Below, piece by piece: positions 8,182 to 15,632 of a DNA stretch of 29,097 bases. The stretch spans positions 1-29,097 of the forward strand of contig CAZBJH010000029.1 in the NCBI GenBank assembly GCA_964492185.1, written 5' to 3'. The DNA comes from JAFGSZ01 sp964492185 (GTDB lineage: Bacteria; Bacteroidota; Bacteroidia; Bacteroidales; UBA10428). The translations under genes and the position numbers were made by a program. The notes under the pieces are model-generated. The model was not told where the DNA came from, did not search any database, and worked only from the letters and a program-made list of their open reading frames with translations. Within the stretch, counting starts at the first letter, position 1. Each line of letters begins with the position of its first letter.

Positions 8182-9486
8182 CTATCCTTTCATTCTACCA
8201 TTGAACAATGCTCGAATTGGACCGAGAAAACGGCTTAAGAGACTGATGTCATCAGTTAATATTTCGGCATTTCCTACCAGTTCCTGGTCAAATGGCAACT
8301 TTTTTTTATATGACGTGGTGAGTCCATTTTCCAGGATCACATCCCCACTGTACATTTGCTGGTTGGGAACTTTAGAAATGTGTTGAACTTTTCCGATTAG
8401 CATTCCAAATTCATGATACGGATAATTATCAAGTTTTATATTCACCCTTTGGCCATTATTTACTTTGCCCGAATTGTGTACAGGGAATTGTATCCTAACC
8501 TTAACATCCAAAGTGTCCTCCGGTATGATTGAAACAACCTCATCTCCTGCTCTGACATTTTGATTTTCTACCCAAAATATGGTATAACTCACCATTCCTT
8601 TAATCGGAGATGTCAAGACATAATTTTTTTTCCAATTATCCAACGATGACTTCAATAATTGGATCCTCTTGTTGACTTCGTTATATAAAATTTGCTCCTT
8701 CGACTTTCGTTCTGTTTCAATTTTTATCAGGTCATGTTCCAATTGTTTCAAAATGGAATACCCGTTGATTATGTTCATGGTTATATCGGCAAGTGTAGTC
8801 TCGAATTGTAGATACTTTCCATAACTGTCATCTAATTCACTTTTAGTTATTCCCCCTGATAAATACAATACTGAATCTGCATGCAATTTATTCTTGATCA
8901 GGCCAAACTGTTCCTCCATCAGAAATTTCTTCTTTTTCTGCTGATTATAATATTTGTTTTGGATTTCAATCTGCTTAATTATGGCATCCTTTTCATGTTT
9001 ATAAATGTTTAGGTCAAAGAAACGGTACAATTCACAATAAGCGTTCAGAAAATCCGCGTAATAGGACTGAATTTCTCCAAGTTTAAGATCAGGATCTAAA
9101 TATTCAGGTGGGTATAATCTTTGTTTATTGTCCTGCGTCAAAATAGGTTCTACGGATAATAGTTTATTTTCCAATATCTTTATATCATCCCATTTTATAG
9201 TTGATTCCAACAACACTAAGGCTTCATTGGGAATTGTCTTCTCTCCCTCCCTTTTTAATACTTTTTTTATTTTTCCGTTCACATGGCTGACCAGGTGGGC
9301 AGGAGGGTTGATGGTTGTGATTTCAGCTTTTGCGGGAACAATGTCCGGAAATTTAATAAAACCACTTACCAAAATTAAAACACAAAAAAACACGAATGTC
9401 CAGCTTAACCCCCAGCGCAATATCCATGAAGGACGATAATTGTTCATTTTGTCATGGAACGACTGTCTCAGTTCAATTTCTGTCAT
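8182..9486 (-). CDS. HlyD-family membrane fusion (adaptor) protein
   Basis: 434 aa. It has one N-terminal membrane segment (about 25-45 in the mature frame, LSWTFVFFCVLILVSGFI), a split lipoyl/barrel-sandwich domain (INPPAHLVSHVNGKIKKV and SPIKGMVSYTIFWVENQNVRAGD), a long periplasmic helical hairpin with QKKKKFLMEEQ, and a C-terminal beta-barrel. It links the inner-membrane PCAT to TolC. The open frame can start at TTG 9492, but ATG 9486 is preferred. That leaves a 2-bp gap after the PCAT stop (TGA-AC-ATG), which fits translational coupling. Confidence 0.92.
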   Translation of the reverse strand: MTEIELRQSFHDKMNNYRPSWILRWGLSWTFVFFCVLILVSGFIKFPDIVPAKAEITTINPPAHLVSHVNGKIKKVLKREGEKTIPNEALVLLESTIKWDDIKILENKLLSVEPILTQDNKQRLYPPEYLDPDLKLGEIQSYYADFLNAYCELYRFFDLNIYKHEKDAIIKQIEIQNKYYNQQKKKKFLMEEQFGLIKNKLHADSVLYLSGGITKSELDDSYGKYLQFETTLADITMNIINGYSILKQLEHDLIKIETERKSKEQILYNEVNKRIQLLKSSLDNWKKNYVLTSPIKGMVSYTIFWVENQNVRAGDEVVSIIPEDTLDVKVRIQFPVHNSGKVNNGQRVNIKLDNYPYHEFGMLIGKVQHISKVPNQQMYSGDVILENGLTTSYKKKLPFDQELVGNAEILTDDISLLSRFLGPIRALFNGRMKG

Positions 9487-9488
9487 GT

Positions 9489-11678
9489 TCAATCAAATTT
9501 GAGGTTCTCCATTTGATTTAAAAACAAACTATAATATTTTCCCTTACCTTTAATCAATTTTTCATGATTTCCCTGTTCGGCAACTTTACCATTGTCTAAT
9601 ACAACAATATTATGTGCATTTTTTATGGTGCTCAATCTATGAGCTATAACAACAGCCGTTTTCCCTTTCAGCAATGTATTGAGGTTTTGTGAAATCTGCT
9701 TTTCATTATTGGCATCCAGGGAATTAGTGGCTTCGTCCAGAAAAATGAAATCGGGATTTTTGTATATGGCACGGGCAATCAGCAGCCTTTGCTTTTGCCC
9801 CTGGCTTAACCCCGCCCCATTGGCACCCAAAGGAGTATATAGCTTTAACGGGCGATCAGAAATAAATTTATCTATATTGGCCATTTTTATGGATTTGGCC
9901 AACCAGTCTTTATCGATTTCCGATTCGTCCTTTAAAGTGATATTGTATAAAATGGTTTCGTTAAACAACTTACCATCTTGAAGGACAGTACCACACCTAT
10001 CCCGCCAATGATGTAAATCTATATGTGCCAAAGGTAACCCGCCGACTTCAATTTCTCCATTGACCGGTTCATAAAACCGTAATAAAAGCTTGGCCAAGGT
10101 GGTTTTTCCGCTGCCGCTTTCCCCAACAATGGCCGTAACCTTACCCTCGGGGATGGTAATATTAATATTGTCAAGTACTTTATTTAAATTCGGATTATAA
10201 TAAAAGTCAAGGTTTTTGATCGTTATGGTTTTGTTTTCTGTTATTTTAAGACTTGACAAAGACTTTTCGGGTTCTTCTTCGAGAATCACTTCATTTACAC
10301 GTTTTAGGCTCAGTCTGGCAAACTGAATGGAATGTACATAGCCAACCATTCCACCAATGGGACCGTCCAGTTGACCGAGGATATATTGGGCTGCCATCAT
10401 CATACCCAGGGTCATTTCACCATTGATCACATTTGAAGCGGCTATATAGATTAATACTACGCTTTGCAGCTTTAAAATGAAAGTGGCACCTGTTTTTTCG
10501 GTTTGGTCTAAGTTCATATTTCTGACACTTAAACCATATAGCTTAAACCGGCTTATCTCCCATTTCCAACGCCTCCTATTGGCAATATTGTTAGCTTTTA
10601 TTTCAGACACACTTTCCAAAAGCTCCAATAAATTGTTTTTATTTACCGAACTCATCTCAAAACGCTTGTTATCCAATTTTTTTCTTTCTTTGATAAAGAG
10701 GAATATCCATCCGGTGTAAACAGCACTTCCGGCCATAAACACAAAAAACATGTTACTCTCATAATATAACATCAAAATGCTATAAACTATAAAAAGCAAA
10801 ATGTTCATGCTGATCCCCAAGAAGGTATTCATAATAAACGACTGAATTCTGCCCTGATCGGAAATACGTACCAACAGATCACTAACCATTTTCCTTTCAA
10901 AGAAAGACATGGTCAGGCGCAGTGTCTTTCTCAGAAAGTCACTAACCATGTTCATGTTGATACGTTGAGATACGTAAAGCATCAAACGCCCCTGAATAAA
11001 GCCGGAGATCATGGTACTGAACGTGAGGATGACCCCTGCAACCAACATGGTATTGATAAACTGCATATTTCCGGCACCGATCCCAAAATCCATAATAGCC
11101 TGGGAAATAAAAGGAGAAAGCAACCCGATGATAACCCCTGCCAGCATTCCAATGATGACCTGTGCCAAATATTTGTGATGGGGTTTTAGGTATTTCATAA
11201 AATATCGCAGGGAATCAGGTGTCTCAATGTCATCTTGTGCATAAAACTCCGGGGTGGTCTCCATAACCAGGATTGATCCCATTCCATCATACATTTCCCA
11301 TGATTTTTTAAATTCTGCTATAGAATGGCTGACCAAACCAAATGCCGGATCAGATATATAGACTTTTTTATTGGTGATTTTATAGACCACCACAAAATGT
11401 TTTAACTGCCAATGTACAATGGCAGGCAAGGGCATTTTATTTTTAAAATCGTTGAAGCCGACTTTCAAAGCCAGTGTCCTGAAACCAATCTCTTCTGCTG
11501 CCCTTCCTATATCAAACAAGGATACTCCTTCACGTGTGGCATAACATTTGTCACGGAGGTACTTTAAAGAGAATGTTTTTTTATAGTATTTAACAACGAT
11601 TTTTAGGCACGCCGCACCGCAGTCCATTGCATCATGTTGGATATAAGAAGGAAAACGCAGAGATTTTTTCTTTTTCAA
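9489..11678 (-). CDS. Peptidase-containing ABC transporter (C39 protease-exporter, bacteriocin type)
   Basis: A 729-aa single-chain exporter that cuts double-glycine leaders and exports the core. The C39 peptidase occupies about 1-140 with oxyanion Q14, catalytic C20 (DCGAAC), H94 (KHFVVVY) and D110 (SDPAFG), all present. The ABC transmembrane domain spans about 165-450. The nucleotide-binding domain has Walker A GESGSGKT (519-526), signature LSQGQKQR (624-631), Walker B FIFLDEA (644-650) and the switch His in IAHRLS. The only possible start before the catalytic Gln is TTG 11678, since an in-frame TAA lies ten codons upstream. It is the natural partner of the precursor at 12702-13085, and its stop abuts HlyD. 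Confidence 0.96.
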   Translation of the reverse strand: MKKKKSLRFPSYIQHDAMDCGAACLKIVVKYYKKTFSLKYLRDKCYATREGVSLFDIGRAAEEIGFRTLALKVGFNDFKNKMPLPAIVHWQLKHFVVVYKITNKKVYISDPAFGLVSHSIAEFKKSWEMYDGMGSILVMETTPEFYAQDDIETPDSLRYFMKYLKPHHKYLAQVIIGMLAGVIIGLLSPFISQAIMDFGIGAGNMQFINTMLVAGVILTFSTMISGFIQGRLMLYVSQRINMNMVSDFLRKTLRLTMSFFERKMVSDLLVRISDQGRIQSFIMNTFLGISMNILLFIVYSILMLYYESNMFFVFMAGSAVYTGWIFLFIKERKKLDNKRFEMSSVNKNNLLELLESVSEIKANNIANRRRWKWEISRFKLYGLSVRNMNLDQTEKTGATFILKLQSVVLIYIAASNVINGEMTLGMMMAAQYILGQLDGPIGGMVGYVHSIQFARLSLKRVNEVILEEEPEKSLSSLKITENKTITIKNLDFYYNPNLNKVLDNINITIPEGKVTAIVGESGSGKTTLAKLLLRFYEPVNGEIEVGGLPLAHIDLHHWRDRCGTVLQDGKLFNETILYNITLKDESEIDKDWLAKSIKMANIDKFISDRPLKLYTPLGANGAGLSQGQKQRLLIARAIYKNPDFIFLDEATNSLDANNEKQISQNLNTLLKGKTAVVIAHRLSTIKNAHNIVVLDNGKVAEQGNHEKLIKGKGKYYSLFLNQMENLKFD

Positions 11679-11746
11679 TTTTCGATAACTTCTTTTGACA
11701 TTCTTGATTTATATTTTTTAACCCTATATATGATTCCATTTTTGAC

Positions 11747-12601
11747 CTATGTTTCACCAATAAAATCACTTATTTTAACCGTTTTCAAAGGCTTCCGGAG
11801 AAGAAATATAATAATCAAAATACTGATTAAAAAAACAATAGTATATATAATTAAATTTGAGCGATTTAGATCAAGATTTTTCAATTCTAATATAAATCCC
11901 ATGTTGAAAAGAAAATGTGATATTGATGAAACCAATATGGAATTGGTTTTATAGTAGAATATCCCCAATATTATGCCTCCAATAAAAAGGAAAGCGAAGC
12001 TTTCAATATTCAAATGGGCAAAGCCAAAAATTAAACTCGATAAGAGGATTGCTTTGGTTGGTGTATATCGTTTTAAAAATTGTCCTAATATCAGCCCCCT
12101 GTATAATATTTCCTCAGTAATAGGAAAAAAAATCAACCTCAACGCAATGACAATTTCCGGAAATTTATTATTAAAGCTTATACCGTATAACTTAATTTTG
12201 GAATCCATTAATGATTTAAAAAAATCAAGCGGCCGATCCATTGGAACGCTGATAACGAACTTTAGCAATACCGAAACTATTATTAACTTAAACAGTGTAT
12301 CAAAATCAGGAAGAGCAAAGTAATCCCATATTTTAATGTTTGTTTTTCTTACAAGGTAAACAATGTACGGAACATAGTTTAATTCCATAGCTATGACCTG
12401 AATACTTTGATATAAGGTTGAATTGTTATTATTATAAATTAATATGCAGGTGATTGTCCAGATAATCAAATTCGTTGCTGCCCAACATGAAATAATCAGC
12501 AATGCCTGCCAAAAATTTGGAAATATCTTTTTGTTCATAAACCCATTTACCAATGAAAAATTTTTAATTTGTAGGTGGAGTTTAAGGTTGCTTCTTTGCA
12601 T
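11747..12601 (-). CDS. CPBP family intramembrane metalloprotease (Abi/CAAX-type)
   Basis: A 284-aa polytopic membrane protein. The family motifs are all visible: EE(163-164)ILYR(168), FAH196, and H229..N233 near the end of the last conserved helix. They form the expected glutamate/histidine metal site. In bacteriocin operons such proteins often act in self-immunity or peptide maturation; which applies here is unknown. An alternative start at Met22 (12538) directly precedes the first membrane helix and would remove a polar 21-aa extension. It lies 100 bp after the precursor stop and 68 bp before PCAT on the same strand. Confidence 0.9.
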   Translation of the reverse strand: MQRSNLKLHLQIKNFSLVNGFMNKKIFPNFWQALLIISCWAATNLIIWTITCILIYNNNNSTLYQSIQVIAMELNYVPYIVYLVRKTNIKIWDYFALPDFDTLFKLIIVSVLLKFVISVPMDRPLDFFKSLMDSKIKLYGISFNNKFPEIVIALRLIFFPITEEILYRGLILGQFLKRYTPTKAILLSSLIFGFAHLNIESFAFLFIGGIILGIFYYKTNSILVSSISHFLFNMGFILELKNLDLNRSNLIIYTIVFLISILIIIFLLRKPLKTVKISDFIGET

Positions 12602-12701
12602 CCAGCTTCTGCTTAACTAACAAAATCTGTTAATCAGGGAATAGTTGAAAATCAAAAAACCATGTCTTACCTTATAACTCCACCAACAAATTGCATGTTC
12701 A

Positions 12702-13085
12702 TTATCGACTAATATATTCCATAATCGTATGCCCCATAGAGGTTTTAGGAAATGGGTCCCAACTCGGGTTTTCTTCAACCTTATTATCATACCATTCTAC
12801 TAGTGATTGTTTAGAGTAATAAGAAGAAGATCCTGATGTCATGACATCTGGTTCACTTACCATCCAGGTGCTTTCTGAGCTACCTGTGGCAAATTCGTAC
12901 AAACTTGAACCAGTGGCTACATAAGTATTATCTGCTGCATGAATAAATGTCGCATCATCCGGGATATCATCCCAGCTATCCCAAGAGTTAGGGTCGCCGC
13001 CACCTTTTAACTGCATTTGTTCTTCAATGCTGATAGCATTTCTGTCTTGCATTTCATTTAATTTCAATTTCTGTAACTTTTTCAT
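12702..13085 (-). CDS. Double-glycine-leader precursor peptide, cysteine-free Ser/Thr-rich core
   Basis: 127 aa. The leader MKKLQKLKLNEMQDRNAISI..LKGGG follows the Bacteroidota GG-leader pattern (TIGR04149-like): a basic MKKL..LKLNE start, an acidic EE helix and GG at 28-29. C39 cleavage after G29 would release a core of about 98 residues. That core has no Cys, 17 Ser and 8 Thr, five Trp and many Asp/Glu, and an ATGSS duplication (57-61 and 66-70). No Cys means no thioether rings. The start ATG 13085 lies 17 bp after the LanC-like stop, and the PCAT, HlyD and TolC genes follow. The mature product and its activity are unknown. Confidence 0.85.
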   Translation of the reverse strand: MKKLQKLKLNEMQDRNAISIEEQMQLKGGGDPNSWDSWDDIPDDATFIHAADNTYVATGSSLYEFATGSSESTWMVSEPDVMTSGSSSYYSKQSLVEWYDNKVEENPSWDPFPKTSMGHTIMEYISR

Positions 13086-13102
13086 AATAATAAAAATTAA
13101 GG

Positions 13103-14188
13103 TTAATAATAGGGAACATTAATTTTTCCTAATTTTAATAATTGTATCAACGAAATTCCTATCCCTGATAGGCCATAAGCTATAGAGGTATTTGGCTTAT
13201 TCTTATTTAAGATCATATCTTTTTTTAAAAAAAAATTAAAGTCAAAATCAAAATTCTTCTTAACAGTCAGATACCTGTTAATTTGGGATAAAATCATGAA
13301 TACTCCGCTTATCCCATTAAAAATATTAATCTTTTTTGCATAGAATTCTTCAGTAAATATTTTATTCAAATCAACACTATTTTCTAATAGTTCGATATGA
13401 TCTTCCCATTCTAAAACCCTGTGTTGTTCAAAGAAACAAAACATTCCCAGTAAAAGGTACAATCTGTTCGAATGATAAACAGGTAAAAGTGATAATATGG
13501 ATGGGGATAGCTGGCTCACTATCTTTAAAACCTTGTCTTTGTATATTTGCAAATTTGAAATTTCGCTTAACAGTATCAACAATAACGGAAGCTTCCAATT
13601 AAGACTAAAAGCAAGCGGTTCTTTGGTTGTTATAAGACCACTCTCGGCACAATAAGAAAGATAGTTAACCAGATCAACAATCAACCTTTTATAAATGTAT
13701 ATTTGAATATCATTGTTTGATGCTTTAATCTTTTTGTATCTGGATAATATATAGAAACCATAACCAAATATAAATTCAACGGTATTATTATCAGTTTTTC
13801 CTGTTGACATGTAATGCTGAAAAATTTTATCATCAAGATCACTGAGTATTTCATTAGTATCCCCTTCAACAAATTTATTTTTTGAAAGATATTCAATCCC
13901 CCATGCAACGCCTGCCAAACCACCTGAAAAATCATAAGGTACAACATTGTTGTTGATATGTTCAAAAATTTCATCAATCAACATATCTGCAAATGATTCA
14001 TATTTTTCGTTTCCAAAATACCCTGCTAATTCGTACAAAAAAATAGCAACTCCCATTTTGCCGTCAAGCAAACCAATTTTTTTAGTAGTTTTGATATTGG
14101 TTTTTATCTCGGCGGCAAGTGTCTTTAGTTTTATTTCAATTAAACCAATATCAAGTCCTTCTTGTATTGTCAATGTATTATTGCTCAT
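13103..14188 (-). CDS. LanC-like alpha-toroid protein lacking the zinc site
   Basis: 361 aa. It shows the repeated glycine turns of the LanC (alpha/alpha)-toroid: GLLDGKMGVAIFLY (39-52), DFSGGLAGVAWG (86-97), FGYGFYILSRY (141-151), IFNGISGVFMIL (289-300) and AYGLSGIGISLIQLL (337-351). True LanC cyclases have Cys and Cys-His zinc ligands, typically in a CHGxxG motif. The corresponding turn here is FNGISG, and the only cysteines are C180 and C251 outside such motifs. Cyclase activity is therefore not expected, which fits the Cys-free precursor 17 bp downstream. A scaffold or leader-binding role is inference. It is the first gene after the putative LytTR operator. Confidence 0.8.
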   Translation of the reverse strand: MSNNTLTIQEGLDIGLIEIKLKTLAAEIKTNIKTTKKIGLLDGKMGVAIFLYELAGYFGNEKYESFADMLIDEIFEHINNNVVPYDFSGGLAGVAWGIEYLSKNKFVEGDTNEILSDLDDKIFQHYMSTGKTDNNTVEFIFGYGFYILSRYKKIKASNNDIQIYIYKRLIVDLVNYLSYCAESGLITTKEPLAFSLNWKLPLLLILLSEISNLQIYKDKVLKIVSQLSPSILSLLPVYHSNRLYLLLGMFCFFEQHRVLEWEDHIELLENSVDLNKIFTEEFYAKKINIFNGISGVFMILSQINRYLTVKKNFDFDFNFFLKKDMILNKNKPNTSIAYGLSGIGISLIQLLKLGKINVPYY

Positions 14189-14259
14189 TAAAATAACTTT
14201 CTAACTACTCCGATTTGTTACATATTTTTTATAAATACCCGATTTATCCTTTGTAACGT

Positions 14260-14291
14260 CTAATATATTTTAAATATTCTATATATATTAG
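14260..14291 (-). promoter_or_regulatory. AT-rich inverted repeat in the operon control region
   Basis: CTAATATAT (14260-14268) and ATATATTAG (14283-14291) form perfect 9-bp arms around a 14-bp spacer. It lies between the putative LytTR operator and the LanC-like start. It could be part of the promoter or a second protein site; AT-richness makes chance possible. No TAnnTTTG promoter was found here, as might be expected for an activator-dependent promoter. Confidence 0.35.
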
Positions 14292-14298
14292 CATGAAA

Positions 14299-14330
14299 GA
14301 GTAAACGGCATACATTTGGAGCTAACGGTA
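14299..14330 (-). promoter_or_regulatory. Candidate LytTR operator: paired direct repeats
   Basis: On the minus strand TACCGTTAGCTC (14319-14330) and TGCCGTTTACTC (14299-14310) match at 9 of 12 positions, spaced 20 bp apart, about two helical turns. LytTR regulators classically bind two direct repeats of the form [TA][AC][CA]GTTN[AG][TG] spaced about this far; both copies share the CCGTT core. The site sits 17 bp beyond the LytTR gene stop and about 110 bp upstream of the operon start. Confidence 0.5.
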
Positions 14331-14346
14331 ATCAATAAAGAAGTTC

Positions 14347-14709
14347 TTAAATCATCTTTTCATTGTTTAAAATAAATGAGGCCAGTTTGCTTTTACATAC
14401 TTCGTTTTTGCCCCTAGCTACCGGAACTGTGATATTCTTCTTTAATAAAACCCACTTACCGTTGATAGATTCAATGAAATCAATATTTACAATAAACGAT
14501 CTATGACAACGAACAAACCTGTCTTCATCTAATGTATTTTCATACCATTTTAACATGTGGTTGGTTTCAAGTTCCTCTGTGTTCTTAAATACAATTTTTG
14601 TATGTTTGTTGTCAGCTTTAAGATATAATATTAAATTAATGTTAATCAATTTACACCCTTTATAGGTGTTTACTTCAATTATTTCAGGTTTTTGGTTTTG
14701 TGGTTTCAT
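14347..14709 (-). CDS. LytTR-domain DNA-binding transcriptional regulator
   Basis: A 120-aa stand-alone LytTR domain with no receiver domain, so not a classical response regulator. Diagnostic stretches are YLKADNKHTKIVF (29-41), FVRCHRSFIVNIDFIE (65-80) and ITVPVARGK (93-101), which match the family's strands and recognition loop. It probably controls the exporter/precursor operon just downstream via the direct repeats at 14299-14330. With no sensor partner in view, the signal is unknown. Its ATG directly follows the TAA of a 33-aa ORF (TAAATG). Confidence 0.9.
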   Translation of the reverse strand: MKPQNQKPEIIEVNTYKGCKLININLILYLKADNKHTKIVFKNTEELETNHMLKWYENTLDEDRFVRCHRSFIVNIDFIESINGKWVLLKKNITVPVARGKNEVCKSKLASFILNNEKMI

Positions 14710-14811
14710 TTATTTAATCTTAAATTCATTCAAGTTTTTTCTTACTACTAAACGATTAATATCGAAATTCTGATTTTTATTAGCTGAAATACCCATAAAA
14801 CAAGCATCCAT
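14710..14811 (-). CDS. Possible small ORF (33 aa) directly abutting the LytTR gene
   Basis: The frame ATG (14811) to TAA encodes a peptide starting MDACFMGISANKNQNFD and ending in a basic NLNEFKIK. Its stop codon touches the LytTR start codon with no gap, the spacing of coupled genes. No family was recognised. It may be a leader peptide, a regulatory peptide or chance in AT-rich DNA. Confidence 0.3.
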   Translation of the reverse strand: MDACFMGISANKNQNFDINRLVVRKNLNEFKIK

Positions 14812-14825
14812 GTTTTCTTTTTCAT

Positions 14826-14933
14826 TTAACCTCTAATGTTACCCCAATTGTTAGGACAATTGATCAGGTGAAGCATTTGATTGATTCTTAAATTACCTTT
14901 TGAAATACGAAGCAGTTCGGTAATGTCCAGCAT
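14826..14933 (-). CDS. Doubtful short ORF upstream of the LytTR gene
   Basis: The frame from ATG 14933 gives 35 aa beginning MLDITELLRISKGNLR and ending NWGNIRG. It is open further upstream to TTG 15050 through a hydrophobic stretch (FSVVAALVSIFLISM). That TTG lies in a possible -33 promoter box, so the long form is unlikely. LDITELLRISKGNLR vaguely resembles a helix-turn-helix start but nothing follows it. It could be a decayed gene. Confidence 0.2.
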   Translation of the reverse strand: MLDITELLRISKGNLRINQMLHLINCPNNWGNIRG

Positions 14934-15019
14934 ACTTATCAGGAAAATACTGACTAATGCTGCAACAACCGAGAAAGCCTTTTTACTTCTGCTATTTTTT
15001 GAATTACAGTAACATCTTT

Positions 15020-15051
15020 CAAATATAAATATTATTTTAAAAAATTTCAAT
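15020..15051 (-). promoter_or_regulatory. Candidate promoter for the LytTR transcript
   Basis: Minus-strand ATTG (15048-15051), 20 bp and TATATTTG (15020-15027) match the Bacteroidota promoter pattern with one mismatch in the upstream box. Transcription would run through the short ORFs into the LytTR gene. Confidence 0.4.
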
Positions 15052-15256
15052 TGTAAGTCAGCTATTTTAAACTAAAACTTGCATATTTTTGTCCTAAATC
15101 CGTCAAATCCGGGTCGCACCGAATATAATAATTATTAAAAATACAACCATCAAAACAGGCCGTTTTATAGTCTTAGCGTATCGTTTTTGGTGGTAAAAAG
15201 GGGGGTAAGAAAAAACATTATAAAATAATATTCAATATATAATATCTTGATAATAT

Positions 15257-15275
15257 GTATATTTGCAAAATATAC
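15257..15275 (+). promoter_or_regulatory. Candidate promoter box within a palindrome, upstream of the gene remnant
   Basis: GTATATTT and AAATATAC flank GCA as perfect 8-bp arms. The same sequence contains TATATTTG (15258-15265), a plus-strand -7 box, but no TTTG lies at the expected distance. It precedes the truncated ORF at 15337 and may be its old promoter. The rest of 15052-15336 is AT-rich with nothing recognised. Confidence 0.25.
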
Positions 15276-15336
15276 TAAAAATGGTACGACATAATATATA
15301 TTAGAAATAATACAGACAGAAAATTAAAAAACAATC

Positions 15337-15471
15337 ATGGCAGCACTGGAAAAAGCCAATGTTGAAAATAATATTGACGATTTTGCCAAATTTATCGGTG
15401 AACAGGCAACGCAAGCAATGAAAGCCTTTCAACTGTCCTGGAACAACCACCGCATAGATGCCATGCAATGA
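15337..15471 (+). pseudogene. C-terminal remnant, possibly of a Fic-family protein (44 aa)
   Basis: The frame reads MAALEKANVENNIDDFAKFI and continues to TGA after a polar tail. ALEKAN(V)..(D)I..FAKFI resembles the C-terminal end of Fic/DOC-family proteins, but the catalytic HPFxxGNGR segment and everything before it are absent. It is either the tail of a deleted gene or an unrelated short ORF. The position beside the right 39-bp repeat fits a scarred boundary. The family assignment is from memory of the pattern and is weak. Confidence 0.35.
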
Positions 15472-15561
15472 CATGATACCGGCATGTACCATGGGGGTGA
15501 TGTAGGATTGCCATAAATATGTCGTAAATTTATGATTTACGGCAGTATATGCTTCAGGGGC

Positions 15562-15600
15562 AGTTGCTCCGGGCACAAGACCGAAGCCTTGCGCCAGTGT
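15562..15600 (+). repeat. 39-bp direct repeat, right copy
   Basis: Direct counterpart of 5211-5249 with five differences, all transitions. It lies between the gene remnant and the 7-bp repeat array, and with its partner brackets about 10.3 kb containing the whole export operon. Confidence 0.7.
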
Positions 15601-15632
15601 TTACGTCGTGCTTACAGCTTCAAACTCCCTCT

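Noticed and set aside
13103..14188. Calling the cluster a class I lanthipeptide locus
   Set aside because: No dehydratase gene, no Cys in the precursor core and no zinc-site motif in the LanC-like protein.
15301..15576. 91-aa minus-strand ORF
   Set aside because: It is the antisense of the gene remnant at 15337-15471; the plus-strand frame is the one with protein-like composition.
5211..15600. Integrative element with attL/attR
   Set aside because: The direct repeats are suggestive, but no integrase, relaxase or phage gene exists between them, so only a repeat-flanked block is claimed.
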